Below are positions 29,529 through 38,640 of a DNA stretch of 64,000 nucleotides, in pieces (position 1 is the first letter of the stretch; the number at the start of each line of letters is the position of its first letter). Origin of the DNA: Polynucleobacter sp. HIN7. Its GTDB lineage: Bacteria; Pseudomonadota; Gammaproteobacteria; Burkholderiales; Burkholderiaceae. The position numbers and the translations under genes are program-made. Location: assembly GCF_030297595.1 (NCBI RefSeq), contig NZ_AP028138.1:930001-994000 (forward strand). Direction: 5' to 3'. Below the pieces are notes generated by a model. That model saw only the letters and a program-made list of their open reading frames with translations. It did not search any database and was not told the DNA's origin.

Positions 29529-29954
29529 CTAGAAGAGACCAAATAAACGCAGACCCAAAATCACTGTCAACGTGAGACTAATCACCATCACCGATACTGC
29601 TGAACGATTTGCAGCAGCCTTGTCCACACCGATCTCGAGATCAAGAAATAAATAACGAATTCCGGCGCAGAAATGGTGCAAGTAGCCCCAAATTAAGCCC
29701 AGGCAAATTAATTTGACGAGCGGGTTACCCAGCAAGTTCGAGAAGTAAGCAAAGCTGACCTCAGACGCTAGGCTTTTATCAAACAAAAAGAGAATAAAGG
29801 GAAGAAACAGAAATAAGGCGGCGCCAGAAATACGGTGGAGGATAGAAACTTTACCGGGCCAAGGAAGTCGATATTGGGCAAGTTGCGCAATCCCGATGTT
29901 CCGGAATACTGGCCGCTGCTGGGCTGGATTTGAGTCCTGGTGTGAGTCACTCAT
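29529..29954 (-). CDS. sdhC: Succinate dehydrogenase cytochrome b556 subunit SdhC
   Basis: SdhC is the other membrane subunit of complex II. The 141-residue protein has the family start RPVFRNI and SILHRISGA, three hydrophobic helices and the heme-region His in GYLHHFCAGIRYLFLDLE. I choose the ATG at 29954; the longer frame starts with a TTG. It is the first gene of the sdhCDAB-sdhE-gltA string, 169 bp after the GntR gene. Confidence 0.93.
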   Translation of the reverse strand: MSDSHQDSNPAQQRPVFRNIGIAQLAQYRLPWPGKVSILHRISGAALFLFLPFILFLFDKSLASEVSFAYFSNLLGNPLVKLICLGLIWGYLHHFCAGIRYLFLDLEIGVDKAAANRSAVSVMVISLTLTVILGLRLFGLF

Positions 29955-30123
29955 AGCTGGTTGTAATCCTGAGTAATGAAGGGCCAAATTGTTAAATTGT
30001 TGTATTGCAACATATTCTATTAGAAACGTCAGACTTAGTGGACACTTTTTTACATTAACCGGTCTAAATTATTGATTTTAATTAGTTTTATTAATTTATC
30101 TTTAGGTGTTTATCCATAATGGG
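29955..30123. other. AT-rich intergenic region before sdhC
   Basis: This is the longest gap in the minus-strand array and probably holds an sdhC promoter, but no -35/-10 pair is convincing. It contains a short inverted repeat (TGTTG, 5 bp, CAACA at 29998-30012) and a stretch rich in A and T around 30060-30110. It does not contain a copy of the perfect palindrome found upstream of the GntR gene. Confidence 0.4.
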
Positions 30124-30858
30124 TTAGCTTAATTCGTTCACATAGTGCAACTTCGTGGTCTCGTAATACGCCATACGGACCTCAACCGGCTTATTGCCGT
30201 ATGTGAAGCTGCGGCGCTCAACCGATAAAAGCGCAGCACCAGGGTCAAGATTGAGATGTTTGGCTAACTCGGCACTCGCATTCACAGCCTTGATTTGCTC
30301 CTCGGCCCAGACCATATGAGTATTGAATTCGCTCTCATAAAAGCCGTATAAGGGTCCATGCCAAGTACTCAAGCGCTCAAGGCTGATTCCCTCAAAACGC
30401 TTTGGCAAAAGGTAAATGGTCTCAAATACCGTTGGTTGCCCACCAAAGCGCTGAATTCGTTTGACTTCGATCACTGAGTCGCTTGGCCTGAGCTCCAAAA
30501 GCGAAGCGATATGTGCGTCGGCCTGGCGTGACGCGCAGCTCAGAAAACTACTCTTCAGAATCAGCTCTTTGCCATCATCTGGAACGAGACGCAAGAACCG
30601 AAATTGCACGGCATCTTCGCGATGGCTAGCCACAAAGGTGCCCTTCCCTTGATGTCGCACCACCACATTCTCAGCTGCAAGCGCGTCGATAGCTTTGCGC
30701 ACAGTTCCTTGACTGACCTTATAGCGCTCGGCCAGGTCCATTTCACTGGGGATCGGATGCCCGGGTTGCCATTCACCAGCTTGCAAGCTCTGCAATAAGA
30801 GACCTTTGATCTGTTGATACAGAGGACTAAAACTGGCGGATTGTTCTACGGATCGCAT
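30124..30858 (-). CDS. GntR-family regulator with UTRA domain (HutC type)
   Basis: This 244-residue regulator has a GntR winged helix (residues ~10-80; SEMDLAERYKVSQGTVRKAIDAL, split by the turn) ending in HQGKGTFVA, then a UTRA ligand-binding domain. It is first in the sdh-gltA array and divergent from mdh, so control of citric acid cycle genes is likely. A perfect palindrome covers the predicted -10 box of its own promoter, suggesting autorepression. The ligand is unknown; a cycle intermediate is only a guess. Confidence 0.85.
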   Translation of the reverse strand: MRSVEQSASFSPLYQQIKGLLLQSLQAGEWQPGHPIPSEMDLAERYKVSQGTVRKAIDALAAENVVVRHQGKGTFVASHREDAVQFRFLRLVPDDGKELILKSSFLSCASRQADAHIASLLELRPSDSVIEVKRIQRFGGQPTVFETIYLLPKRFEGISLERLSTWHGPLYGFYESEFNTHMVWAEEQIKAVNASAELAKHLNLDPGAALLSVERRSFTYGNKPVEVRMAYYETTKLHYVNELS

Positions 30859-30874
30859 CGTGACTAATCTTAAT

Positions 30875-30910
30875 TCTTTTATCTTATAAAAGACTTGGCT
30901 CTAGTGTAAA
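30875..30910 (-). promoter_or_regulatory. GntR promoter with overlapping palindromic operator
   Basis: On the minus strand TTTACA (30905-30910) and TATAAG (30883-30888) are 16 bp apart, a good sigma-70 pair for the GntR gene. The -10 box lies within a perfect inverted repeat, TCTTTTAT, CTT, ATAAAAGA (30875-30893). The repeat is also about 75 bp upstream of the mdh start codon on the other strand, so one site could control both directions. Confidence 0.6.
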
Positions 30911-30966
30911 TGTAAACTAGTGGTTTGTAAGCAAGTTCATCATTAACCCTTTATCCGGAGTTTGTA

Positions 30967-31956
30967 ATGGCAAAAGCCCCTATGCGTGTCGCTGTCACTG
31001 GTGCAGCAGGTCAAATTGGTTATTCCCTACTGTTTCGTATTGCCAATGGCGATATGTTGGGTAAAGATCAGCCCGTCATTTTGCAGTTACTCGAAATCCC
31101 GGATGAGAAGGCACAAAAGGCCCTCAAAGGGGTCATGATGGAACTGGAAGACTGCGCATTCCCTCTATTAGCCGGAATGAGTGCGCATAGCGATCCAATG
31201 ACCGCCTTCAAAGACATTGATGTAGCCCTTCTCGTTGGCGCTCGTCCACGCGGTCCCGGTATGGAGCGTAAAGATTTACTCTCCGCCAATGCACAAATTT
31301 TTACGGCTCAAGGCAAAGCTCTCGATCAAGTTGCCAAGCGTACCGTCAAGGTATTGGTGGTTGGTAACCCCGCCAATACCAATGCCTACATTGCGATGAA
31401 GTCTGCACCTAGCCTACCGGCTAAGAACTTCACTGCCATGTTGCGCCTTGATCACAACCGCGCCCTCTCCCAATTGGCAAGCAAGACCAACAAGGCAGTA
31501 GCTGATATTGAGAAGCTCATTGTGTGGGGCAATCACAGCCCAACCATGTACCCCGACTATCGCTTTGCAACGGTCAATGGTCAGTCGGTTAAAGATCTAA
31601 TTAATGATCCTGCTTGGAACAAAGATGTCTTTATTCCAACGGTGGGTAAGCGCGGTGCTGCCATCATTGAAGCGCGTGGCTTATCGTCAGCCGCCTCTGC
31701 AGCGAATGCGGCGATTGATCATGTGCGCGATTGGGTCTTGGGTACCAACGGTAAATGGGTCACCATGGGCATTCCCTCCGCCGGTGATTACGAGATCCCT
31801 GCTGAGATCATTTATGGCTTCCCCGTAATTTGCGCCAACGGTGAATACACCCTCGTTAAGGGCTTAGAAATTGATGCGTTCTCCCGCGAGCGCATGACCG
31901 TAACCTTAAATGAGTTGCTTGAAGAACAAGCGGGCGTCAAGCATCTTTTGGGTTAA
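30967..31956 (+). CDS. mdh: Malate dehydrogenase
   Basis: Mdh interconverts malate and oxaloacetate with NAD. The 329-residue protein has [11 protein letters not shown], arginine-containing [20 protein letters not shown] and the catalytic His in [11 protein letters not shown]. It is the LDH-like type found in Burkholderiales. A GGAG site precedes the ATG. It is divergent from the GntR gene, and a downstream gene follows 37 bp later. Confidence 0.97.
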   Translation: MAKAPMRVAVTGAAGQIGYSLLFRIANGDMLGKDQPVILQLLEIPDEKAQKALKGVMMELEDCAFPLLAGMSAHSDPMTAFKDIDVALLVGARPRGPGMERKDLLSANAQIFTAQGKALDQVAKRTVKVLVVGNPANTNAYIAMKSAPSLPAKNFTAMLRLDHNRALSQLASKTNKAVADIEKLIVWGNHSPTMYPDYRFATVNGQSVKDLINDPAWNKDVFIPTVGKRGAAIIEARGLSSAASAANAAIDHVRDWVLGTNGKWVTMGIPSAGDYEIPAEIIYGFPVICANGEYTLVKGLEIDAFSRERMTVTLNELLEEQAGVKHLLG

Positions 31957-31993
31957 GATTGATTTATTGAAGAAGTTCACTCTTGGAGATAGC

Positions 31994-32374
31994 ATGCGTA
32001 AATTACCAAGCTCATTACTTGCAGCACTGCTCGTGAGTATGGCGCTTGGTGTTGCGCATGAAGTTCGTGCGCAAGAAAGTGCATTGACTGTGCCGCATGT
32101 CTGGACCTGCAGTAACAATGAACGCTTCATTACAAGCGGTCCAGTTGAGAAGCTGGAAGTTCAATGGCGCTCTAAGTCCTATGCTATGCAGAAAGAGCAG
32201 TCCTTGCCAGGTAGCATGCGATTTAAGAACTACGACAGTGGTCTTGATTTAGTGGTGATTGGTCCTAAAGCGATGCTGTTTAATATCAAATCGGGCATTC
32301 GGTTGGCAGACGAGTGCAAGACCGTGGCGATGAAAGAGGGTCGAGAGGCCCACCTTCTCGCCTTCGAGAAGTAA
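31994..32374 (+). CDS. Periplasmic protein with MliC-like C-type lysozyme inhibitor pattern
   Basis: The 126-residue product starts at the ATG at 31994 (GGAG site 7 bases upstream) and has a signal peptide cleaved near residue 26. The mature part is about 100 residues with two cysteines, C39 in VWTCSNNERF and C108 in ADECK. It shows the layout of MliC/PliC lysozyme inhibitors: an early aromatic-x-Cys segment, alternating strands, an LPGSMRF segment in the place of the SGxRY motif, and a hydrophobic PKAMLF strand. The resemblance is by eye and could be wrong. It follows mdh by 37 bp. Confidence 0.5.
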   Translation: MRKLPSSLLAALLVSMALGVAHEVRAQESALTVPHVWTCSNNERFITSGPVEKLEVQWRSKSYAMQKEQSLPGSMRFKNYDSGLDLVVIGPKAMLFNIKSGIRLADECKTVAMKEGREAHLLAFEK

Positions 32375-32389
32375 TTGATTCAATACCTA

Positions 32390-33601
32390 TCAATGAAATA
32401 AGGGTTGCTGCGAAGGACTATCTTCGGGCATCTCGGCGTGAACCACCTCACCCTGCCGATCGGGAAATAGCGGCACCCCACAATCATCACATAACTCGGG
32501 TGTAAATAAGACGGCGTGTCGAAATACGTCTTCCACACCAGCGTCATGCAAAGCATCGCAGATCCGTTTTATCGGACTTTCCTCGTCCGAGACATCATTG
32601 AGTGCATCACTTGCCACACTCTCACGATCGTATAGGGGCCAAATCACGCCATAGATAATCTCTGAAGAACCCTTGAGACTAAACGAGATGCGGTACTCAT
32701 CGGCTTGCTCTTCACCAAAGGCTCCAACCACACATGACAAGCCAGCAGGTAGCACGCCCAGGGTAGATTCAAGGAAATTGACTGCCGCACGAATACTCAA
32801 GGGTCGCACATGCTTATCCGCCAAGCGGCAGTTCGTGAAATACGCCTCCGGCAAGAGGAGTTCAAACTCACAACCGGGCAAGAGCTGACATAAGGGATCG
32901 TACATGGCGCTTTGCCATTCTGCTAAAGCCACGCCGCGCTCTTGGCGTTGTGGACCATCCATTTGCCACCGAAAGATCGGTTGCTGATGTGGCGCAATAA
33001 TGACCGCCAGAATGAAGCGCGGATCGGCCAGAACAGCAATGGTCTCTGACATATCACGCAGCTCGAGTTTCATTTCGCCACCGGATACGGCGGCATTCGC
33101 TAGGGTTTCAAGTAAGGTACGAGTTTGGGTATGCGAATGGGGCATCTGATCAATGCTATAGAGCCAGGGCACGATGGCAAATTGCGTGCCCTCGGCAGCT
33201 ACGGCTCGTTGTAATGCGCCCGCCGATGCTTCAATTAAGGAAACGGGCAAGGGTCCTGAAGGAATTTGATAACGAGTATGAGCCACAATGGGCATGGCAA
33301 TCAATAATGCATCCCAATGCGTACCCTCATGCTCAAAACTCATGGACTCGGCCAAGGTCTCGGCGGTATCGGCTAACACCTCAAAGGCAACCGTATTGAT
33401 CCGAAAGGTTTGATCAAGCGCCGCGTCAATCACTGATTGATGATGATTCTTCAAAAGCTTAAGAAGACGGGTTCGTAACCGCTCTTCCCAAAACCGATCT
33501 TCAACCTGACTACCCGATGCCGCCAACGAGATGGAATCGGCTACTAAGCGCTCGGTCTCGGGCGAGGTCCGTTGAGATGTTTTGGAACGATGAACCGCCA
33601 T
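32390..33601 (-). CDS. DUF2863 family protein of Burkholderiales
   Basis: This 403-residue protein matches my recollection of DUF2863: an N-terminal SPETERLVADSISLAASGS segment, a central VPWLYSIDQMP segment, and a C-terminal CDDCGVPLFPD motif that could bind a metal, followed by QPLFH. It has no signal peptide or membrane helix, so it is probably cytoplasmic. The function is unknown. It converges with the MliC-like gene (15 bp) and lies upstream of yaaA in the opposite sense of the window, same strand. Confidence 0.7.
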   Translation of the reverse strand: MAVHRSKTSQRTSPETERLVADSISLAASGSQVEDRFWEERLRTRLLKLLKNHHQSVIDAALDQTFRINTVAFEVLADTAETLAESMSFEHEGTHWDALLIAMPIVAHTRYQIPSGPLPVSLIEASAGALQRAVAAEGTQFAIVPWLYSIDQMPHSHTQTRTLLETLANAAVSGGEMKLELRDMSETIAVLADPRFILAVIIAPHQQPIFRWQMDGPQRQERGVALAEWQSAMYDPLCQLLPGCEFELLLPEAYFTNCRLADKHVRPLSIRAAVNFLESTLGVLPAGLSCVVGAFGEEQADEYRISFSLKGSSEIIYGVIWPLYDRESVASDALNDVSDEESPIKRICDALHDAGVEDVFRHAVLFTPELCDDCGVPLFPDRQGEVVHAEMPEDSPSQQPLFH

Positions 33602-33641
33602 AATGAATGATCACTCCTGCTAAATGAATTTACTTCAGAAT

Positions 33642-34421
33642 TTACTTCGCTTGTTCCGCACGACGAAATACGGGTTTATCCGGCTTCGATTCGGCAGCAC
33701 TGTAGCGATAGCCTTCGGATTTAAAGTGCTTGAGCTCTGCAGGATCGGTAATGCGATTCTCCACCACAAAGCGCGCCATGAGTCCTCGTGCTCGCTTGGC
33801 GTAAAAAGAGATGATTTTGTACTTGCCATCCTTCTCATCCTGAAAAACCGGTGAGATCACTGGACACCCCAAAGCATCGGCTTGCAATACTTTGAAATAT
33901 TCTTCCGATGCTAAGTTCAGTAAGAATAGTTTTTTCTGTTGAGACAGTGTTTTCTCAAGAGCTTTAGTAATGCGATCACCCCAAAAGGCATACAAATCTT
34001 TACCACGGGCATTTTTCAAAGCAGTACCCATTTCCAGGCGATAGGGTTGCATTAAGTCCAAGGGCCGCAAGACTCCATACAGACCAGACAAAATCCGCAC
34101 ATGCTCTTGTGCAAAGTCTAGCGCCTTCGCATCCAAGGATTTTGCGTCAAAGCCCTCGTACACATCCCCATTAAAAGCGAGGAGCGCTGGCCGACTGTTC
34201 TCGGTCGTGAATGTTTTGGACCAATCGCGATAACGTCCCACATTCAGTGCTGCTAATGGGTCTGAGATTCCCATTAGTTTTCCAACTTGCTGGGGAGAAA
34301 GTTTTTTGAGATCCGCTATCAGCTTGGCGGACTCCCCCACAAAATCAGGCAGGGTGTGTTTTTTAACTTTCAGCGGTGATTCGTAATCGAGAGATTTGGC
34401 GGGCGATAAAACAATTAACAT
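33642..34421 (-). CDS. yaaA: YaaA peroxide-stress protein
   Basis: YaaA (DUF328) lowers free intracellular iron during peroxide stress in E. coli. The 259-residue protein has the opening [17 protein letters not shown], the FNGDVYEG segment and SFYAKRARG, all typical of the family. The ATG has no clear ribosome site; a TATTAA box lies 12 bases upstream. It is 51 bp after the SulP gene on the same strand. Confidence 0.95.
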   Translation of the reverse strand: MLIVLSPAKSLDYESPLKVKKHTLPDFVGESAKLIADLKKLSPQQVGKLMGISDPLAALNVGRYRDWSKTFTTENSRPALLAFNGDVYEGFDAKSLDAKALDFAQEHVRILSGLYGVLRPLDLMQPYRLEMGTALKNARGKDLYAFWGDRITKALEKTLSQQKKLFLLNLASEEYFKVLQADALGCPVISPVFQDEKDGKYKIISFYAKRARGLMARFVVENRITDPAELKHFKSEGYRYSAAESKPDKPVFRRAEQAK

Positions 34422-34472
34422 AAATGATGGCTCGTTTAATAGTGCTTAGTACCCTATTCTAGTCACCTTCAA

Positions 34473-35747
34473 TTATTTTGCAGACGCGCTAATCCGCTTG
34501 GCAATCGCGGCGCTGCAAATACCAGCCAGAACGGCCCATTCCAAAGAGATGGTTACGGTACCAACGCCAGTAATGACCATCGGAATCCATTCTTGTGCCC
34601 CCGAGCGAAATTCATGGCGAATCTGCCTAAGATCAATCAGGTTCCAAGCCACCGCCAAGAGTAAGGCAGCAATTACGGCATACGGTAGATGCTCTGCCAA
34701 AGGCGAAACAAAGATCAAGATCACTAATAAGAAGACCGCGGCACAAATCGCGGCCAGCGGCGTTTGCGCATTAGCTGCTAGGTTTACGCCAGAGCGATTA
34801 AAGGAGCCGCTCGAAGGATAGGCAGAGAAGAAGGATCCGCCCACATTCGCAAGTCCCTGACCAATGAACTCTTGGTTTGCATCAAACGAGTCATTGCGTT
34901 TCAGGGCTAGAGCACGTGCAATTGCCATTGCCTCGGTCGATGCCAACAGAGTCATTACTAAGACGGGCCCAAATAGGAGTTGCAGATGCTCTAACGTGAG
35001 GGCTGGATACGAGAGTGGTGGCAATGCCCCAGGAATCGCGCTCACCTTGCGGATCCCAGAAAATTCGGTGAAGTACTGTTCCAGAACCAGCAGGGCAACA
35101 CTACCCGTAATCACCGCAATCAGCATCGCGGGGATCCAACGATTGAGCGGTTTCCACAAACGCATGGTCACCAAAGTAATCAGTACTAGAGCCAATACCT
35201 GTGGTCGCCACTGGCCTTGATGAATCGCAATGATGGTTTGCACGATAGTGTCAACGACACTCGTGCCACGCGCGATCTCAATACCCAATAAGGTTCCGAC
35301 CTGACTATTGATAATGAGTACAGCAGCGCCAGCGGTAAATCCCACGATCACCGAATGCGGTACTTTCTCAACCCACTTTCCTGCCCCACCCAAACCCAAT
35401 GCAATCTGAATTACACCAATTAGAAAACTAAGCGTGAGTACCAGCACTACGTAATGCTCGCTCTCTGGAATCGCGAGCGGCGCAATCAATGCCATGGTGG
35501 TTAGCGAAATTGCATTGGCCGGTCCGGTCACCATTAAGCGGCTTGATCCAAAGAGTGCGGCAATGATGCATGGGACCATCGCAGCATACAACCCATAGTG
35601 CGGGGGCATGCCTGCTAATAGAGCAAATGCAATCCCTTGAGGCAACACCACGATGGCACCCGTTAATCCAGCAAGAAGATCTGCGCGCACTACTCCCGGC
35701 TTCTGATATTCGGGTAACCAACGGGTAAAGGGCAAAGAGAACCGCAA
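34473..35747 (-). CDS. SulP-family anion transporter without STAS domain
   Basis: This 424-residue protein is a SulP/SLC26 membrane transporter with the family segments GLTGAIVVLPQGIAFAL, LMVTGPANAISL and GSFNRSGVN, and about 12-14 hydrophobic helices. It ends right after the last helix (AAIAKRISASAK), so the cytoplasmic STAS domain usual for the family is absent; the 51 bp to yaaA holds no remnant. The substrate may be sulfate or bicarbonate. The only possible N-terminal start is a TTG at 35747; the first ATG is about 46 codons in, inside the second helix. Confidence 0.85.
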   Translation of the reverse strand: MRFSLPFTRWLPEYQKPGVVRADLLAGLTGAIVVLPQGIAFALLAGMPPHYGLYAAMVPCIIAALFGSSRLMVTGPANAISLTTMALIAPLAIPESEHYVVLVLTLSFLIGVIQIALGLGGAGKWVEKVPHSVIVGFTAGAAVLIINSQVGTLLGIEIARGTSVVDTIVQTIIAIHQGQWRPQVLALVLITLVTMRLWKPLNRWIPAMLIAVITGSVALLVLEQYFTEFSGIRKVSAIPGALPPLSYPALTLEHLQLLFGPVLVMTLLASTEAMAIARALALKRNDSFDANQEFIGQGLANVGGSFFSAYPSSGSFNRSGVNLAANAQTPLAAICAAVFLLVILIFVSPLAEHLPYAVIAALLLAVAWNLIDLRQIRHEFRSGAQEWIPMVITGVGTVTISLEWAVLAGICSAAIAKRISASAK

Positions 35748-35795
35748 TTTATGAATGATCCTAAGTACTTAGAGTTAGCGTGGCACAATTTAGTT

Positions 35796-37034
35796 ATGCC
35801 ATCACCGCTTCTCCAAACTCCACATTCTAGCGATAGTCTTGCGCCCGAGGGCTGGTTTACCTCCAAACTACCGCAAGTTGGCACCACGATTTTCACCACC
35901 ATGTCGGCTTTGGCCGCTGAGCACCAAGCCATCAACTTAGGGCAAGGATTTCCGGACTTTCCTTGTGATCCGGCCCTACTCGATGCCGTCAATCACGCCA
36001 TGCGATTTGGTCATAACCAATATGCCCCCATGCCGGGCATTCTTGAACTGCGTGAGGCACTTACGCAGAAGATTGCAAGCTTGTATGGCCATCACTACGA
36101 TCCGTACTCTGAAATTACGGTGACCGCTGGGGCAACCCAAGCAATCTTTACTGCAATTGCCGCTTGCGTTGGTCTCAATGATGAAGTGATTGTGATTGAA
36201 CCCGCCTTTGATAGTTACTTACCAGCCATTCAATTGGCTGGCGGCAAAGCGGTTCCTGTGGCGATGGAGATTGTGCGCGATCACAATGGACTCGTCGATG
36301 CCTATGCCTTGCCATGGGAAGCACTAGCGAATGCCATTACTTCAAAGACCCGTTTAATTATTACCAATACGCCACATAATCCTACGGCCAGCATTTGGGA
36401 AGCCGCCGATTTGGAACGCTTATATAGCTTGGTCAAAGATACCTCGATCTTGATCCTTAGCGATGAGGTCTATGAACACATGGTGTTTGATGGCAAACCT
36501 CACGAGAGTATCGCGCGCCATGCGGCACTCGCAGAGCGCAGCTTCTTGGTTTCTAGTTTTGGCAAGACCTTTCATGTCACGGGCTGGAAACTGGCCTTCA
36601 TTGCTGCCCCCGCTGCACTCATGCATGAATATCGCAAGGTACACCAATTTAATGTGTTCTCAGTGAATACACCCATGCAATACGCCATTGCTCAATATAT
36701 GAAAAACCCCGAACCTTATCTTGCACTTCCTGCGTTTTATCAAGCCAAGCGCGATTATTTCCGGGCGGGGCTTGCCAGCACCACACTGAAGTTATTACCG
36801 TGTGCAGGTAGTTATTTTCAATGCGTTGATTACACCGCTCTGCCACGCAAAGAGGCCAGTCTTCCAGAGGCAGAGTTCTGTCGTTGGTTAACCACGGAGT
36901 TGGGCGTTGCAGCCATTCCAAACTCGGCCTTCTATGCCAATCAAACGGAATCGGGTGTCATCCGTTTTTGTTTTGCCAAACAAGAATCAACACTGAAGAC
37001 CGCGCTGCTTCGTTTACAAGCCTTAGTACCCTAA
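35796..37034 (+). CDS. PLP aminotransferase, methionine aminotransferase (YbdL) type
   Basis: This class I aminotransferase is most like YbdL/kynurenine aminotransferase enzymes that use methionine and aromatic amino acids. Visible are INLGQGFPDFPCD, NQYAPMPGILELREAL, the TNTPHNPTASIW segment, the PLP lysine in SSFGKTFHVTGWK and a C-terminal IRFCFAK arginine. I choose the ATG at 35796 (412 residues), with CACAAT six bases upstream and no ribosome site; another ATG at 35751 is only 3 bp from the divergent SulP start. The exact substrate is inferred. Confidence 0.85.
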   Translation: MPSPLLQTPHSSDSLAPEGWFTSKLPQVGTTIFTTMSALAAEHQAINLGQGFPDFPCDPALLDAVNHAMRFGHNQYAPMPGILELREALTQKIASLYGHHYDPYSEITVTAGATQAIFTAIAACVGLNDEVIVIEPAFDSYLPAIQLAGGKAVPVAMEIVRDHNGLVDAYALPWEALANAITSKTRLIITNTPHNPTASIWEAADLERLYSLVKDTSILILSDEVYEHMVFDGKPHESIARHAALAERSFLVSSFGKTFHVTGWKLAFIAAPAALMHEYRKVHQFNVFSVNTPMQYAIAQYMKNPEPYLALPAFYQAKRDYFRAGLASTTLKLLPCAGSYFQCVDYTALPRKEASLPEAEFCRWLTTELGVAAIPNSAFYANQTESGVIRFCFAKQESTLKTALLRLQALVP

Positions 37035-37054
37035 TCAATACCGACAAGAGAACC

Positions 37055-37786
37055 ATGATGAAAAAATCTATGATCGATGTATATAGCTGGGCCACTCCCA
37101 ATGGCCATAAGATCCATATCATGATGGAAGAATGCGGCTATCGCCTAGATCGCGATTGGCGTGCCATTCCGATTGATATTGGTAAGGGGGATCAATTTAA
37201 GCCCGCCTTTCTGAAAATCAGTCCCAACAATAAGATCCCAGCGATCGTAGACCCCAAGGGACCTGATGGCAAACCGATTCATCTATTTGAATCTGGCGCC
37301 ATCTTGCTCTATCTCGCTAATAAAACGGGGCGCTTCCTACCGAAATCGATTCGGGGTAAATACGAGACCATGGAATGGCTCATGTTTCAGATGGGTGGCT
37401 TAGGACCGATGCTGGGTCAGAATCATCATTTCCGCTTATACGCACCTCAAAAAATTGATTACGCGATTGAGCGCTATACCAATGAAGCAAAACGCTTATA
37501 TGGTGTGTTGGATGAACGCCTAAAGAAACATCAGTTCATCGTTGGTAATGAATACACGATTGCTGATATTGCAATCTATCCATGGACACGACGTTGGGAT
37601 AAACAAGGGATGGATCTCAAGGACTACCCAAACTTCAAACGCTGGTTTGAAATGATTAGTGCAAGACCAGCAGTGCAACGCGGTGTTGAAGTACTAACAA
37701 ATCTGCGTAAGCCCGAGATGGATCCAAAGGAAAAGGAACAGTTGTTTGGTGCAACCCAATATCAACGCAGGAAGCAAACAAAATGA
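37055..37786 (+). CDS. Glutathione S-transferase family protein, YfcG/YghU-like
   Basis: The 243-residue protein has a thioredoxin-like N-terminal domain with TPNGHKIHIMMEE and SPNNKIPAIVD, then FESGAILLYLA, as in the disulfide-reducing YfcG/YghU (Nu-class) enzymes. An all-helical C-terminal domain follows with YTIADIAIYPW. Two ATGs are adjacent at 37055 and 37058, after an AAGAGA site. It starts 20 bp after the aminotransferase and overlaps the next gene by 4 bp. Confidence 0.88.
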   Translation: MMKKSMIDVYSWATPNGHKIHIMMEECGYRLDRDWRAIPIDIGKGDQFKPAFLKISPNNKIPAIVDPKGPDGKPIHLFESGAILLYLANKTGRFLPKSIRGKYETMEWLMFQMGGLGPMLGQNHHFRLYAPQKIDYAIERYTNEAKRLYGVLDERLKKHQFIVGNEYTIADIAIYPWTRRWDKQGMDLKDYPNFKRWFEMISARPAVQRGVEVLTNLRKPEMDPKEKEQLFGATQYQRRKQTK

Positions 37787-38640
37787 CCATCACTTCGATT
37801 GGAATCATTGGCGCTGGCACGATGGGCAATGGGATTGCGCAAGTGGCTGCAAGTGCTGGATACGATGTTGTATTACTGGATGTTAGCGATGCAGCACTCG
37901 AGAAAGGCTTAGCAGCACTGAATAATAGCCTTGATCGCCTCATCAAAAAAGAGGTCATCAGTGCTGAGCAAAAGTCGCAAACCTTGGCGCGGATTAAAAC
38001 TACTACGCAATACTCTGAGCTTGCACCAGTTTCTTTGGTGATTGAAGCAGCTACTGAAAATCAAACAATTAAAGAGTCGATCTTGCAGCAAGTAGATCGG
38101 GCGGTTAGTCAAGATACGATTATTGCGAGCAATACATCGTCCATTTCGATTACGCATCTGGGTGCACTCAACTCACGGCCCGAGCGCTTTATTGGGATTC
38201 ATTTTTTCAATCCCCCACCCCTCATGGCTCTCATCGAGGTCATCATGGGCAAGCAAACTAGTCCTGAGACCCTGAAGGCAGTCCTGGCGATGGCCGCTCG
38301 TATGGGCAAAGAGCCTATCACTGTACAAAGCTCACCTGGCTTTGTCGTCAATCGCATCCTTTTACCAATGATTAATGAAGCCTTCTTTGTCTTACATGAA
38401 GGAATTGCTAGCCCCGAAGACATTGATACCGGCATGAAACTTGGTTGCAACCACCCCATTGGCCCCTTAGCATTGGCCGACCTGATTGGTCTTGATACCT
38501 GCCTTGCGATCATGGAGGTGTATCACCAAGAATTTAAGGACGATAAATATCGTCCATCACCCTTACTGATTGATTTGGTTGCCAAGGGTCATCTAGGACG
38601 CAAGACTGGACGCGGAGTGTATGTCTACGACAAAAAGTGA
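37783..38640 (+). CDS. 3-hydroxybutyryl-CoA dehydrogenase
   Basis: The 285-residue enzyme oxidises 3-hydroxyacyl-CoA with NAD(P), in short-chain fatty acid or polyhydroxybutyrate metabolism. It has the nucleotide loop IGAGTMGNGIAQ (residues 9-20), the catalytic HFFNPPP and NHPIGPLALADLIGLD. It overlaps the GST gene by 4 bp (ATGA) and the next gene by 20 bp. The window also encodes a phasin, so a polyhydroxyalkanoate link is possible. Confidence 0.92.
   Translation: MTITSIGIIGAGTMGNGIAQVAASAGYDVVLLDVSDAALEKGLAALNNSLDRLIKKEVISAEQKSQTLARIKTTTQYSELAPVSLVIEAATENQTIKESILQQVDRAVSQDTIIASNTSSISITHLGALNSRPERFIGIHFFNPPPLMALIEVIMGKQTSPETLKAVLAMAARMGKEPITVQSSPGFVVNRILLPMINEAFFVLHEGIASPEDIDTGMKLGCNHPIGPLALADLIGLDTCLAIMEVYHQEFKDDKYRPSPLLIDLVAKGHLGRKTGRGVYVYDKK

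Noticed and set aside
29998..30012. TGTTG-N5-CAACA repeat before sdhC as a second GntR operator
   Set aside because: It does not match the palindrome upstream of the GntR gene and the arms are short.
30030..30110. AT-rich stretch as a replication origin or attachment site
   Set aside because: No DnaA-box clusters, direct repeats or integrase are nearby; it is most simply promoter DNA.
9127..30858. The long minus-strand array as a genomic island or novel system
   Set aside because: All members are core biosynthesis or respiration genes in an order familiar from Burkholderiales.
34422..34472. Frameshifted STAS domain after the SulP gene
   Set aside because: Only 51 bp separate the stop from yaaA and no frame there resembles STAS.
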